A DNA stretch of 64,000 nucleotides, taken from NCBI GenBank assembly GCA_036508875.1, contig DATCGP010000034.1, positions 1-64,000 of the forward strand, written 5' to 3'. The notes under the pieces are model-generated. The model ran no database searches and had not been told where the DNA came from. It worked only from the letters and a program-made list of their open reading frames with translations. The stretch is from PALSA-660 sp036508875 (GTDB taxonomy: Bacteria > Actinomycetota > Coriobacteriia > Anaerosomatales > PALSA-660). Below, piece by piece: positions 7,429 to 15,878 of the stretch. The translations under genes were made by a program, and so were the position numbers. The first letter of the stretch is position 1. Each line of letters begins with the position of its first letter.

Positions 7429-8806
7429 ACCGGACCACCTTGAATCTTTCGAGCGAGATAGTCTCGTCGGGCCGGATGCCTCCCTTGCTCATCGCGATGG
7501 CGACCTGGTCCTCACACGTGTCGACACCTTCGAGGTCCGGCAGGAGGAGTCCACGCCTCCAGCCGCACGTCGTGATGACACCGTATACCTTGGGGTCCAG
7601 TTCGCTCATCGAAGACACGGGTTCCGGCTGCTCGAGCACGTCGACCGTGATCTCGAGCCCGGCCAACTCGTCAGGCCGCACCGGCGGGAACCTGGGGTCC
7701 TGCGAGGCCGCTGACACGGAGTTGTGCACTATCTCGGCGGCGAGCGTCGGCTGGGTGGGGCCGATCGTGCCGATGCAGCCCCGGAGTCCCGCAGGAGTGT
7801 GAAGGGACACGAATGCGCCGGCTCGCGCGGGCAGTGCGGGGTCGCTCAGCGGGTCCGGATCCGGAGCGGCACCCGTGCGGACGAACGCCTCGATAGTCTG
7901 CCTGGCCAGGCGGACCGGCTCGGAGGCGTCCTTACCGGGCATGCCGCCCTTCGTGCCGGCGGCGGGCGTGTATGCGGGCAGCCCGGCGAGGTCCGCTTCA
8001 GGGGCGAACGCGGCGGTCAAGTAGCCGACTCCCCATGGGCCCTCGTAGGACAGCACACGGGAAGCGGTGTCGGCGTGCTCGAGGAATCCCCCGAGGATGA
8101 GCAGCGAACGCCATCCGCACTCGCCCGCGTCCTCGCGCAAACCCGGGTCGATGGCCGCGATACCCGCGAAGTCACCGCGCGCGAGCAGCGTCGCGACTTC
8201 CTCATCGAACAGGTGTGCCCGCGGCGAGTAGCCGGCCGGAGCGGCCGGCAGGAGACGGTGGCTCATATCGCCGCTCGCGAGGAACGCGACGCGCCGACCG
8301 ATGCGCGCGGCCGCACGCGAGACCGCCCTCCCGTACGCCGCGTGCTCCTCGGCGGAGAGGCCCGCGAACGTGAGGACCACGAGCGGATACGCGGAGCGCG
8401 GGTCCAGGAAGTACAGCGGCACCAAGACGCCGTGGTCGAGTACCGCAGTGTCGCCGCGCAGCGCGTCCTCGCGAGCGACGGCCGGCAGGCCCGCCGAGGC
8501 CGCCTCTTCAAGGATCGCGAGTGCGAGTTCGGGATCACCGGGCACGCCGTGTGAGACCTGTGGCGCGCGGAACTGGCCGAGATTCCCCTCGAATCGGTCT
8601 GCCGCGGCAGCGGTGAACGCGTCCCAGTAGCCGGGAGCATGCGGGGAGACGACGACGATCGTCTCCGGACTGAACCGGTCCACAAGGGCCCGGAGGGCCC
8701 GTAGTGCCGCTGCCGACGCGGCCGTCACCCGTGCGTCGGCTCCTCCGACCTCATCGACCATGATCGGAGGATGCGGCGCAACCAGGCCGAGGACATCGAA
8801 TCCCAT
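7421..8806 (-). CDS. AMMECR1-domain protein fused to a LigB/Memo-like domain (AmmeMemoRadiSam system protein A)
   Basis: Two-domain protein of 461 residues. The N-terminal half (about 1-275) resembles class III extradiol dioxygenase/Memo-like proteins: VAPHPPIM at the start, VVVSPHAPGYW and SGDMSHRL with candidate metal-binding His residues. The C-terminal half (about 285-461) is an AMMECR1 domain with the GAFVSLHTPAGLRGCIG signature. The usual radical-SAM partner is not seen nearby. I use the ATG at 8806, which has AGGAGG 11 nt upstream; a GTG four codons earlier touches that site and is unlikely. Biochemical function is unknown. It lies between miaB and miaA. Confidence 0.85.
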   Translation of the reverse strand: MGFDVLGLVAPHPPIMVDEVGGADARVTAASAAALRALRALVDRFSPETIVVVSPHAPGYWDAFTAAAADRFEGNLGQFRAPQVSHGVPGDPELALAILEEAASAGLPAVAREDALRGDTAVLDHGVLVPLYFLDPRSAYPLVVLTFAGLSAEEHAAYGRAVSRAAARIGRRVAFLASGDMSHRLLPAAPAGYSPRAHLFDEEVATLLARGDFAGIAAIDPGLREDAGECGWRSLLILGGFLEHADTASRVLSYEGPWGVGYLTAAFAPEADLAGLPAYTPAAGTKGGMPGKDASEPVRLARQTIEAFVRTGAAPDPDPLSDPALPARAGAFVSLHTPAGLRGCIGTIGPTQPTLAAEIVHNSVSAASQDPRFPPVRPDELAGLEITVDVLEQPEPVSSMSELDPKVYGVITTCGWRRGLLLPDLEGVDTCEDQVAIAMSKGGIRPDETISLERFKVVRYA

Positions 8807-8849
8807 AGCCGATCGCACCTCCTATGAGGCAGCGCAGCGCGCCGCTTGG

Positions 8850-10172
8850 TCAGGCATCGTCCTTCGAGATGAGACTACCCAGCAGGAACCATGTCTGTGC
8901 GTCATCGACCAGCACGTCCGCGAATCGGCCGGCGAGGTCGGCGCCGGACCTCACGTGGACGACCTTGTTGCCACCGGTCCGTCCCATGAGCACCCCGGGG
9001 TCCCGCTTGCTCGTCCCCTCGAAAAGGACGCGCTGCACCGTGCCGACCAGCGGGACGTTCTTGGCGTGGGCGGATGACTGTATCTCGCTGACGAGGCGGG
9101 CGAAGCGGGGCTGGACCACGTCCCTGGGAACCTGCCCCGGCATGGTGGCCGCGGGCGTGCCCGCTCTCGGGCTGTAGATGAAGGTGAACGCTGCGTCGTA
9201 GGACGCGGCCCGCACGACGTCCATCGTCTCGTCGAAATCGGCCTCGGTCTCGCCGGGGAATCCGACGATCACATCCGTCGTCAGGGCCAGGTCGGGAATC
9301 GCTTGATACAACCGCGACACGAGCGCCAGGTAGTCGGCCTGCGTGTAGCTGCGGTTCATGGCCTTGAGTATCCGGTCGGAGCCGGACTGCAGCGGAAGGT
9401 GGAGATGGCGGCAGACCTGCGGTATCGATGCCATCGCCGCAATCGTCTCCTCCGAGAGGTCTTTCGGGTGGCTGGTCGTGAAGCGGATCCGCTCGATACC
9501 GGTTCCGGCCACGTCGCGCAGGAGCTCGGAGAAGGCCGGAGAACCGTACAGGTCGCGTCCGTACGAGTTGACGTTCTGGCCGAGCAACGTGACCTCGACC
9601 ACTCCCTCGGCGACGAGTCCGCGGACCTCTCTGACCACGTCCTCGCGCGTCCGCGAGCGCTCACGCCCGCGCACGTACGGTACGATGCAGTAGGTGCAGA
9701 AGTTGTCGCAGCCGACCGCGATGGGGACCCAGGCGTGCCAGGGGTGCTCGCGTCGCGAGGGCAGGTCGGAGGTGAAGTCGCCTTCGGACGGGTCCTCGAC
9801 CTCGACTACAGGTCGAGGTGAGTCGATCGCAGCATCGATGAGCTCGGGCAATCGCGCGAGGTTGTGCGTGCCGAAGACCACGTCGATCTGCGGCAGGGTC
9901 CGAAGGAGGGCTGCGCCATCACGCTGACCGATGCACCCGCCGACAGCGATCACCGTCCCCCGTTCCCGGCGGATGCCGGACAGTGAGCTGACTTGCCCGT
10001 AGAGGCGTTCGTCGGCGTTCTCGCGCACGCAGCACGTGTTGAACACGATCACGTCCGCGGTCTCTCCTTCTGGCGCTTCCTCAAGGCCGCGCGCCGCCAG
10101 CACGCCGGCGATCCGCTCCGAGTCATGTTTGTTCATCTGGCAGCCGAACGTGCGGACCTGGAACGTCCTCAT
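8850..10172 (-). CDS. miaB: tRNA-2-methylthio-N6-dimethylallyladenosine synthase MiaB
   Basis: MiaB, 440 residues from the ATG at 10172. It methylthiolates i6A37 in tRNA using two iron-sulfur clusters. UPF0004 domain with Cys11, Cys47 and Cys80; radical-SAM domain with CDNFCTYC (Cys155, Cys159, Cys162); C-terminal TRAM domain from about residue 375. The start overlaps the stop of the PHP-domain gene (ATGA), so earlier in-frame starts lie inside that gene and are unlikely. A second methylthiotransferase, rimO, is at 19467-20768; the MQKxD-type spacing and TRAM ending favour MiaB here. Confidence 0.96.
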   Translation of the reverse strand: MRTFQVRTFGCQMNKHDSERIAGVLAARGLEEAPEGETADVIVFNTCCVRENADERLYGQVSSLSGIRRERGTVIAVGGCIGQRDGAALLRTLPQIDVVFGTHNLARLPELIDAAIDSPRPVVEVEDPSEGDFTSDLPSRREHPWHAWVPIAVGCDNFCTYCIVPYVRGRERSRTREDVVREVRGLVAEGVVEVTLLGQNVNSYGRDLYGSPAFSELLRDVAGTGIERIRFTTSHPKDLSEETIAAMASIPQVCRHLHLPLQSGSDRILKAMNRSYTQADYLALVSRLYQAIPDLALTTDVIVGFPGETEADFDETMDVVRAASYDAAFTFIYSPRAGTPAATMPGQVPRDVVQPRFARLVSEIQSSAHAKNVPLVGTVQRVLFEGTSKRDPGVLMGRTGGNKVVHVRSGADLAGRFADVLVDDAQTWFLLGSLISKDDA

Positions 10173-10993
10173 GACCGGTACCGCCGCGCCCGCAGGCGGA
10201 GCGCCTCGACCGCTCCCTCGGGGCATCCTCCCCCGCCGATCGGGGCACTGCGCACGTCGGGCGCATGGAAGTCCGAGCCACCTGTGACGAGCAGCCCGTG
10301 CTTCGCCGCGAGCCGGGCGAACCTCCCCTGATCCGCGACGGAGTGCTCGGCGTGGAACGCCTCTATGCCGTCGATCCCGGCGGAGAGCAAGACCGGGAAC
10401 GCGGACTCTCCGCTCACGCCGGGATGAGCGAGGACCGCGACACCGCCGGCCCCGTGGATAGCGTCGATCGCCTCTGCAGCGGAAAGGGTCCGCTTGCGGA
10501 AATAGAACGGCGCGTCGCGGCCGATGAGCAACCGGAACGCCGCCTCGATGGAGGGAGCGCTCCCTGCCGCCACCAGCGCGCGGGCGACATGCACCCTGCC
10601 TATCGAGCCTGAACCCGCGATCGCCTTGACCGACTCCAGATCGATCGGATGGCCTGCAGCCGCCAGAGCGGCCACCATCGTGGCAGCCCGCTCCTCGCGC
10701 TCCAGGCGGAGTCCCGCTAGCGCGCCCGCGAGGCCGTAATCACGGTGGTCCACGAGCAGCCCTAGGACGTGCACGTCACTGCCGGTCTTCTCGTCTACCG
10801 AGAGCTCGACTCCCGACAGTACGGCCGTCCTGCCGCCTGCTCCCGCGGCGAGTGCCTCATCGAGCCCGTCCGTCGTGTCGTGGTCCGTGATGGCGATGGC
10901 GGAGAGGTCCGCGGCGACAGCCGTGCACACGACCTCGGACGGCGTAAGGACGCCATCCGAGGCGGTCGTGTGCACGTGGAGATCGACCGGCAT
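10169..10993 (-). CDS. PHP-domain phosphoesterase (YciV/RNase AM-like)
   Basis: PHP-superfamily metal-dependent phosphoesterase, 274 residues. Metal-ligand motifs are visible: HVHTTASDG (His6, His8, Asp13), ITDHDTTDG, GVELS, AHPG and GSDFHAP near the C-terminus. Best-known relatives act as 3',5'-nucleoside bisphosphate phosphatase or 5'-3' exoribonuclease (YciV/Rnm); the exact substrate is not provable from sequence. ATG start 39 bp after spoVS; the 3' end overlaps miaB by four bases. Position at the head of a tRNA-modification unit fits an RNA-related role. Confidence 0.9.
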   Translation of the reverse strand: MPVDLHVHTTASDGVLTPSEVVCTAVAADLSAIAITDHDTTDGLDEALAAGAGGRTAVLSGVELSVDEKTGSDVHVLGLLVDHRDYGLAGALAGLRLEREERAATMVAALAAAGHPIDLESVKAIAGSGSIGRVHVARALVAAGSAPSIEAAFRLLIGRDAPFYFRKRTLSAAEAIDAIHGAGGVAVLAHPGVSGESAFPVLLSAGIDGIEAFHAEHSVADQGRFARLAAKHGLLVTGGSDFHAPDVRSAPIGGGGCPEGAVEALRLRARRYRS

Positions 10994-11032
10994 CGTGTTC
11001 GAGGCTCCGGAGAGGTGGGGTTTCGCGGGGGA

Positions 11033-11308
11033 TCAGCGGTCGTGCATGTCCCGGGGCTCGACGAGGAGTCGTATCGCCGTGCGCTCTTCCCCGTTGATCG
11101 AGATATCGGCGAAGGCCGGGACACACGTGAGGTCGATACCTGACGGGGCGAGGAATCCGCGGGCGATGGCGATGGCCTTGATCGCCTGGTTGAGTGCTCC
11201 CGCGCCGACCGTCTGCATCTCGACGGCGCCCTGCTCGCGCACAACGCCCGCGAGAGCCCCAGCGACGGAGTTGGGACTCGAATGCGAGGACACCTTGAGG
11301 GTTTCCAT
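11033..11308 (-). CDS. spoVS: Stage V sporulation protein S family (SpoVS)
   Basis: SpoVS-family protein, 91 residues, close to the Bacillus length of 86. Conserved features visible: VSSHSSPNSVAGALAG at the N-terminus, GAGALNQAIKAIAIARG in the centre, and the closing TAIRLLVEPR stretch. The family has an Alba-like fold and can act in sporulation or, in non-sporulating bacteria, in nucleic-acid-linked regulation that is not well understood. ATG start. It is preceded by a possible promoter (TATACT near 11404) and by a GHKL-ATPase gene, and is followed by the PHP-miaB unit. No sporulation genes accompany it here. Confidence 0.95.
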   Translation of the reverse strand: METLKVSSHSSPNSVAGALAGVVREQGAVEMQTVGAGALNQAIKAIAIARGFLAPSGIDLTCVPAFADISINGEERTAIRLLVEPRDMHDR

Positions 11309-11403
11309 TGTTGCCTCCGGTGCGGCGATTACTGGTGTGGAAGACGGCTGCGAGTGTGGTAGGACGCTGGTGACGGACCCCTGGAAGCCAACCCTGCGGC
11401 CAC

Positions 11404-11409
11404 AGTATA
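11404..11409 (-). promoter_or_regulatory. Possible -10 element of spoVS
   Basis: TATACT on the minus strand in an AT-richer patch of the 179-bp gap between the GHKL-ATPase gene and spoVS, about 95 bp before the spoVS start. No good -35 hexamer is visible at 16-18 bp, so this is tentative. Confidence 0.4.
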
Positions 11410-11487
11410 GCGTACGAAAGCCCAGTTGGCTCTCACGCTCAAGCGGACGTCGAGGAACGTGCGTCGCACCCGCGGCGCGACCGCGCC

Positions 11488-12567
11488 TCAGTCGTCCTTC
11501 TCCACGGGGAACCTCACCGTGATGCTGTCCCTGCCGACCGTCACCTTGGGCTCCCCCGCCAGATGCAGGTAGTACCGCTCCGCGACGAGATCGAACGCTT
11601 CCTCGAGACGACGCTGGAACTCGCGTGTGTCGGATCCGGCGATCCTGAGCCCACGGCGGTCCCGGTAGATGTCGGGACGGCGCGGGTCGACCAGCTCCGG
11701 CGTGGGAGCCAAGCTCTCGAGCACGCTGTCGACCGGCTCAAGCTCGCCGCCGAGCACGCGGTGCGCGGTCCTCTCCGAGATCACGAGGCCGATGCCGGCG
11801 CACAGCGATACGAGCTCCGCTGCGTCCCCCGCCACTGCAGGCCGAAGCCAGACTGGGAGCTCCATCGGGTCGTCGCAGAAGAGGAGCTGGCGCGCGTCGA
11901 GGCGCCCGCGCGCGTGAGCGACGATCGAAGCGAGGATCTCGGTCGGTGTTCCGAGGTACACCTCTAGGTCGGGGTGCTCCACTGCGAACTCGACCACGCG
12001 ACGCACGATGTTGTGGGGTCCTGTGGCGACGACAAGCTTGCCCGATTCCAGGTCGCGCTCAACGGTGGGCCACTTCGACTGGTCGGCCTTCTCGGGCAGC
12101 TTCGAGGTGTCCGACACCACGACGAGCGACGAGCCCTTGTGCGGATCGGTCGCCACGAGCTCCGCGCTCTCCACGTTGGTGCGGACGGAGAACAGGGCCA
12201 TGCCCCGTCCGTGGACGCCCCAGCGGTCGATGACCATCGTGTCGAGCTTGCTCGTGACGCGCGGCTCGAAGATGCGGTCGCGCATCCCGGCCGGCACTCC
12301 GACGCCGTCGTCGATGACCGTGAGGGTGCGGATATCGCCCTCGCGGCTGTTGGCGACGTAGATCCGGCGCGAATGCGCGTCGCGCGAGTTGCGCAGCAGC
12401 TCGACGACGACATCCTCGAAGGTCCGGATGTCGTGCTTGGCCTGACGCCTCTCGGCCTCGGAGACCTTGAGACGTACGAACCCATCGCCGAGCGTCTCCT
12501 CGACCTTGACGTACTGGTCGCCGGAGACGGACGAGACGAATTCGAGCATGGAGTCGTCGGGAGTCAT
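11488..12567 (-). CDS. GHKL (HSP90-like) ATPase of unknown function
   Basis: Protein of 359 residues with a Bergerat-fold ATP-binding site: N-box ELLRNSRDA (about 56-64), G1 box DDGVGVPAGM (86-95) and G2-like WGVHGRGMALFSVR (116-129). The IFEPRVTSKLDT stretch resembles MutL/topoisomerase VIB-type ATPases more than a sensor kinase, and no phospho-acceptor histidine domain, membrane segment or sensor is present. The C-terminal 150 residues I do not recognise. ATG start at 12567, five bases after the GNAT gene stop. It precedes spoVS; function unknown. The family assignment is firm, the role is not. Confidence 0.8.
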   Translation of the reverse strand: MTPDDSMLEFVSSVSGDQYVKVEETLGDGFVRLKVSEAERRQAKHDIRTFEDVVVELLRNSRDAHSRRIYVANSREGDIRTLTVIDDGVGVPAGMRDRIFEPRVTSKLDTMVIDRWGVHGRGMALFSVRTNVESAELVATDPHKGSSLVVVSDTSKLPEKADQSKWPTVERDLESGKLVVATGPHNIVRRVVEFAVEHPDLEVYLGTPTEILASIVAHARGRLDARQLLFCDDPMELPVWLRPAVAGDAAELVSLCAGIGLVISERTAHRVLGGELEPVDSVLESLAPTPELVDPRRPDIYRDRRGLRIAGSDTREFQRRLEEAFDLVAERYYLHLAGEPKVTVGRDSITVRFPVEKDD

Positions 12568-12572
12568 GTGTC

Positions 12573-13130
12573 TCAGTCTACCCGGGCGCTGCTGGTCGCG
12601 GTAGCGCCGTCGCGTTCCTTCCCAAGCCACACCATGCTCCAGGACTCGAACTGCTCGCGACGGAAGATCCGATAGCCGAGGCGCGCGTAGAGCGCGAGAG
12701 GCTCGACGGCATCGGCGCCGGTGAACAGTTCGAACCGGTCCGCCGACGGGAATGCGTCCTCAAGCGCGGCCATGAGCGCGGTGGCCACTCCGCGCCTGGT
12801 GAAGCCGTCATCGACGGCGAGCCGCCCGATCTCGATGATCCCGTCGTCGCGGGTCGTGGCGCGCACGGTGCCGACGACGCGCTCGTGGCCTCCATCCGGA
12901 ACGACCGCGATGAACGTTCGGACTCCCCCAGACAAGAGCTGCTCGAGCTTCTCGAGAGTCTCTGTCACCGGCTGCAATCGTGTCTCAGGGACGCCGAAAC
13001 TCAACGCCACGCGGCGGAAGGCAGCGCGCTGCACCCGCAGGACCTCGGGGAGGTCCTCGGATGAAGCGGTCCTCACCGCCATCCCACGCGATCTGAGGTT
13101 CGAGGGAGTCTCGGAATAGGTTGTCTCCAT
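12573..13130 (-). CDS. GNAT-family N-acetyltransferase
   Basis: GNAT-fold acetyltransferase, about 185 residues. The acetyl-CoA motif is seen as GRLAVDDGFTRRGVATALMAAL, followed by FELFTGADAVEPLALYARLGYR, typical of the family's C-terminal half. Substrate unknown. The start is ambiguous: ATGs at 13139, 13130 and 13082 are possible and none has a clear ribosome-binding site; the domain itself begins near 13082. It follows the rny terminator and sits five bases before the GHKL-ATPase gene, so the two are probably co-expressed. Confidence 0.85.
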   Translation of the reverse strand: METTYSETPSNLRSRGMAVRTASSEDLPEVLRVQRAAFRRVALSFGVPETRLQPVTETLEKLEQLLSGGVRTFIAVVPDGGHERVVGTVRATTRDDGIIEIGRLAVDDGFTRRGVATALMAALEDAFPSADRFELFTGADAVEPLALYARLGYRIFRREQFESWSMVWLGKERDGATATSSARVD

Positions 13131-13192
13131 GCTCGCCATTGTACGAGTTGTCCGCCGGTAGACCTCCCGCACGACCGATCCGTTCGACACCG

Positions 13193-13219
13193 AAGGCCGC
13201 TCCGAGTGGGAGCGGCCTT
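13193..13219 (-). terminator. Intrinsic terminator after rny
   Basis: An 11-bp perfect stem, AAGGCCGCTCC (13193-13203) and GGAGCGGCCTT (13209-13219), around a 5-nt loop, 27 bp after the rny stop. It has only a short U run after the stem on the minus strand. Confidence 0.85.
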
Positions 13220-13246
13220 CCGGTACCACCGTTCTGAAAGGGACGT

Positions 13247-14791
13247 CTACTTCGCGTAGTCGATCGCGCGGCTCTCGCGGATGACCATGACCCGGATCTG
13301 GCCCGGGTACTGCATCTGCTCCTCGATCTCCTTTGCGATGTCGCGCGCGAGCATGACCGAGTCCGCGTCCGAGATCGATTCGGGCTTCACCATGACGCGG
13401 ACCTCGCGGCCCGCCTGCATGGCGTAGACCTTCTCGACTCCCTTGTGAGCGCTGGCCAGCTCTTCGAGCTTCTCCAGACGCTTGATGTAGCTCTCGATCG
13501 TCTCGCGTCGCGCGCCGGGCCGAGACGCGGAGATCGCGTCCGCCGCCTGCACGAGGACCGCTTCGACGGTGGAAGGCTCGATGTCGCCGTGGTGCGCTTC
13601 GATGCAGTGGACGACGTCCTTGTGCTCTCCGAGGCGCTTGGCGAGCTCGGCGCCTATCAGAGCGTGCGGACCTTCGACCTCGTGATCGATCGCCTTGCCC
13701 AGGTCGTGCAGGAGGCCGGCGCGCTTCGCGAGCTTCACGTCGACACCCAGCTCCGCGGCCATGACGCCGGCGAGGTAGCTGACCTCGAGCGAGTGCTTGA
13801 GCACGTTCTGGCCGTACGAAGTACGGAAGCGCAGACGGCCGAGTGTACGGACGAGCTCCGCGTGGACCCCGTGGATCTGCGTCTCGAATACCGCCTGCTC
13901 ACCGGCCTCATGGACCTGCTGCTCGACGAGCTTCTCGGCCTTGGCGAACATCTCCTCGATGCGTGCGGGGTGGATGCGGCCGTCGGCAAGGAGCGACTCG
14001 AGGGTGACCCGTCCGATCTCGCGGCGCACCGGGTCGAAGCTCGACAGGATGACCGCCTCGGGCGTGTCGTCGATGATGAGGCTGATGCCGGTCATCTGCT
14101 CGAAGGCGCGGATGTTGCGGCCTTCGCGGCCGATGATGCGGCCCTTCATGTCGTCGCTGGGGATGTGCACGACGGAGACGGTCGACTCGGCCGTGTGGTC
14201 CGCGGCGACGCGCTGGATCGCGATGCCCACGATGTTGCGGGCCTTCTTGTCCGCCTCCTCACGGGCGCGGTTCTCGACGTCGCGGATCATCGCCGCGGCG
14301 TCATGCTTGACGTCTTCCTCGACGCGCTTGAGGAGGACCTGCTTGGCCTCGTCGGAGGTCATGCCTGCGAGTGATTCCAGGCGGGCTTTCTCCTCGGCGA
14401 TGGCGTCCTCGAGGTCCTTGTCGCGCTTGTCGAGCTGGCCCTGCATGCTCGAGAGCTGGTGCTCGCGCTTGTCCAAGGACTCGGCGCGACGCTCCATCGA
14501 CTCCTCGCGCTGCATGAGGCGCGTCTCAAGCGCCGTGAGCTCCTTACGGCGCTCCTTGGCGTCGGCCTCCGCGTCGGCGCGGATCTTGAACACCTCGTCC
14601 TTGGCCTCGAGGACGGCTTCCTTGTGCAGAGTCTCTGCCTGCTTCTCGGCGTCAGCGACGATGCGACCGGCTGAAGACCGGGCCGCATCGAGCTGCTTCT
14701 CTCCGAAGGTCTTCCGGAGGTAGAAACCGAGAAGGGCGCCTGCTCCGATGGCGACGATCGCGACGATCACGATGGTGACGACGTCCGGCAT
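13247..14791 (-). CDS. rny: Ribonuclease Y
   Basis: RNase Y, 514 residues, the membrane-tethered endoribonuclease that starts mRNA decay. Order of parts: N-terminal membrane anchor (about 3-25), long Glu/Lys/Arg-rich coiled coil (about 30-200), KH domain with GRIIGREGRNIRAFE, and HD domain with HDLGKAIDHEVEGPHALIG. I use the ATG at 14791, which has GGGAGG just upstream; longer in-frame sequence is leader. RNase J and PNPase, its usual partners, are also in this window. A 394-bp gap with several hairpins precedes it, ending in its own terminator at 13193-13219. Confidence 0.97.
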   Translation of the reverse strand: MPDVVTIVIVAIVAIGAGALLGFYLRKTFGEKQLDAARSSAGRIVADAEKQAETLHKEAVLEAKDEVFKIRADAEADAKERRKELTALETRLMQREESMERRAESLDKREHQLSSMQGQLDKRDKDLEDAIAEEKARLESLAGMTSDEAKQVLLKRVEEDVKHDAAAMIRDVENRAREEADKKARNIVGIAIQRVAADHTAESTVSVVHIPSDDMKGRIIGREGRNIRAFEQMTGISLIIDDTPEAVILSSFDPVRREIGRVTLESLLADGRIHPARIEEMFAKAEKLVEQQVHEAGEQAVFETQIHGVHAELVRTLGRLRFRTSYGQNVLKHSLEVSYLAGVMAAELGVDVKLAKRAGLLHDLGKAIDHEVEGPHALIGAELAKRLGEHKDVVHCIEAHHGDIEPSTVEAVLVQAADAISASRPGARRETIESYIKRLEKLEELASAHKGVEKVYAMQAGREVRVMVKPESISDADSVMLARDIAKEIEEQMQYPGQIRVMVIRESRAIDYAK

Positions 14792-14930
14792 GCGGTCCCT
14801 CCCTTCGGGCGCGTGTATGGGTGGTGCGCCCCGTCGATAGCTTCCAAGTGGGCGCTCGCTGCCGGTCCCGCCGTCGCCCCGCGAGGGGCGCTCCGGTGCC
14901 GCGGGATCCGCGGTGACCGGAAACGACGAA

Positions 14931-14952
14931 GCCGGACGACGAAGCGTCCGGC
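14931..14952 (-). terminator. Hairpin in the rny leader, terminator-like
   Basis: GCCGGACG (14931-14938), a 6-nt loop and CGTCCGGC (14945-14952); on the minus strand it is followed by TTCGTCGTTT. It may end readthrough from recA-recX or regulate rny. Confidence 0.5.
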
Positions 14953-15059
14953 AAAGGCGACACGACATGTATGCGGGATCGGCGGCCCTGTATGCGCCGC
15001 TAGAGCGCTATGGGCGCCCTCACATGTTCCGCGTTCGAGACCGAGGTCCCTCATACACA

Positions 15060-15088
15060 ACACCGTGAGGCCGGCAGCCCCTCGGTGT
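15060..15088 (-). terminator. Hairpin about 100 bp after recX
   Basis: Six-pair outer stem ACACCG/CGGTGT with a further four-pair inner stem, followed on the minus strand by TGTTGTGTATG. Candidate end of the recA-recX transcript. Confidence 0.5.
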
Positions 15089-15185
15089 GATCACATTTGC
15101 CGAGGTCAAGGATAGCGGCGGCCTAGGCGTTGGGTCAAGGACGGCGGTTCGTGCGCCACGCCGCGTGAGAGTCCGCTGCCCGGGA

Positions 15186-15851
15186 TCAGTCGTCGTTCGC
15201 ATCCGGGTCCAGGGTACCGTCCCCCGGCTCGTGCCCCGATCCCTCGAGCGCCTGGCGCGCGGCCGTGAGCGCGACCGCCGGACGGTACCCGCGCCGCACG
15301 AGACGGGCAGCTACTCGATCGACCGTGGCGCCGGAACGTGCCGCCGCTGATCGCGCAAGGTGGAGGGCCGCCTCGCGCTCCCGTTCCGGATCGAGTGCGT
15401 CGTCGAGCGCGGCCGCGGCAAGGTCCTCCGCGACGCCTGCGTCGCGGAGCTCGCGCGCGATGCGTTCGCGTCCTGCACCCCGGGCGCGCGCGAGCGTGCG
15501 GGCGCGCGCGTTGGCGAAGCGTTCGTCGTCGACGAGCCCTATCCGCACCAAGTCGTCGGCCGTGGACTCGGAGACCTGATGGCTGAAGCCGTCCTGCACG
15601 AGCCGGCCTGCAAGGCCGGCTCGTGACCGTTCCTTGGCTGTGATGAGCCGGATGGCGCGCTCGCGAGCGAGTTTGGGTTCAGCCGCCTCGATGCGGCCCG
15701 CCAGCTCGTCCAGATCGACCTCGGCAGAGACCTCGAGGTCCAGTACGGCGAGAAGGCCGGCGGGAACATCCCGCCAGCCTTCTCCGTCAAGGACGATCGT
15801 CCGCCGCCGGAATGCCGGACCGGACCTGCGGATGTCGGTGACGGTCGCCAC
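15186..15851 (-). CDS. recX: Regulatory protein RecX
   Basis: RecX, 221 residues, binds RecA filaments and dampens recombinase activity. It consists of helical three-helix repeats, recognised by AIRLITAKERSRAGLAGRLV, DDLVRIGLVDDERFANARAR and RRGYRPAVALTAAR near the end. About 60 N-terminal residues precede the first repeat, longer than the shortest RecX proteins. GTG start 27 bp after the recA stop, so it is SOS-controlled together with recA. Confidence 0.93.
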   Translation of the reverse strand: MATVTDIRRSGPAFRRRTIVLDGEGWRDVPAGLLAVLDLEVSAEVDLDELAGRIEAAEPKLARERAIRLITAKERSRAGLAGRLVQDGFSHQVSESTADDLVRIGLVDDERFANARARTLARARGAGRERIARELRDAGVAEDLAAAALDDALDPEREREAALHLARSAAARSGATVDRVAARLVRRGYRPAVALTAARQALEGSGHEPGDGTLDPDANDD

Positions 15852-15878
15852 TTGGTGAGTCTCCGCGGTGTCGACGGG

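Larger units (their letters stand above)
14792..15185. other. 394-bp gap between recX and rny with hairpins and a palindrome
   Basis: No credible protein gene. It holds a 10-bp perfect palindrome TGTGATCACA at 15086-15095, a hairpin at 15060-15088 (ACACCG/CGGTGT arms, possible end of recA-recX) and a hairpin at 14931-14952 (GCCGGACG/CGTCCGGC arms). The rest is probably the long 5' leader of rny; I could not identify a clear promoter. Confidence 0.6.

Noticed and set aside
14813..15115. 100-codon plus-strand frame in the recX-rny gap
   Set aside because: No ribosome-binding site, no motif, and it crosses both hairpins; probably chance in GC-rich DNA.
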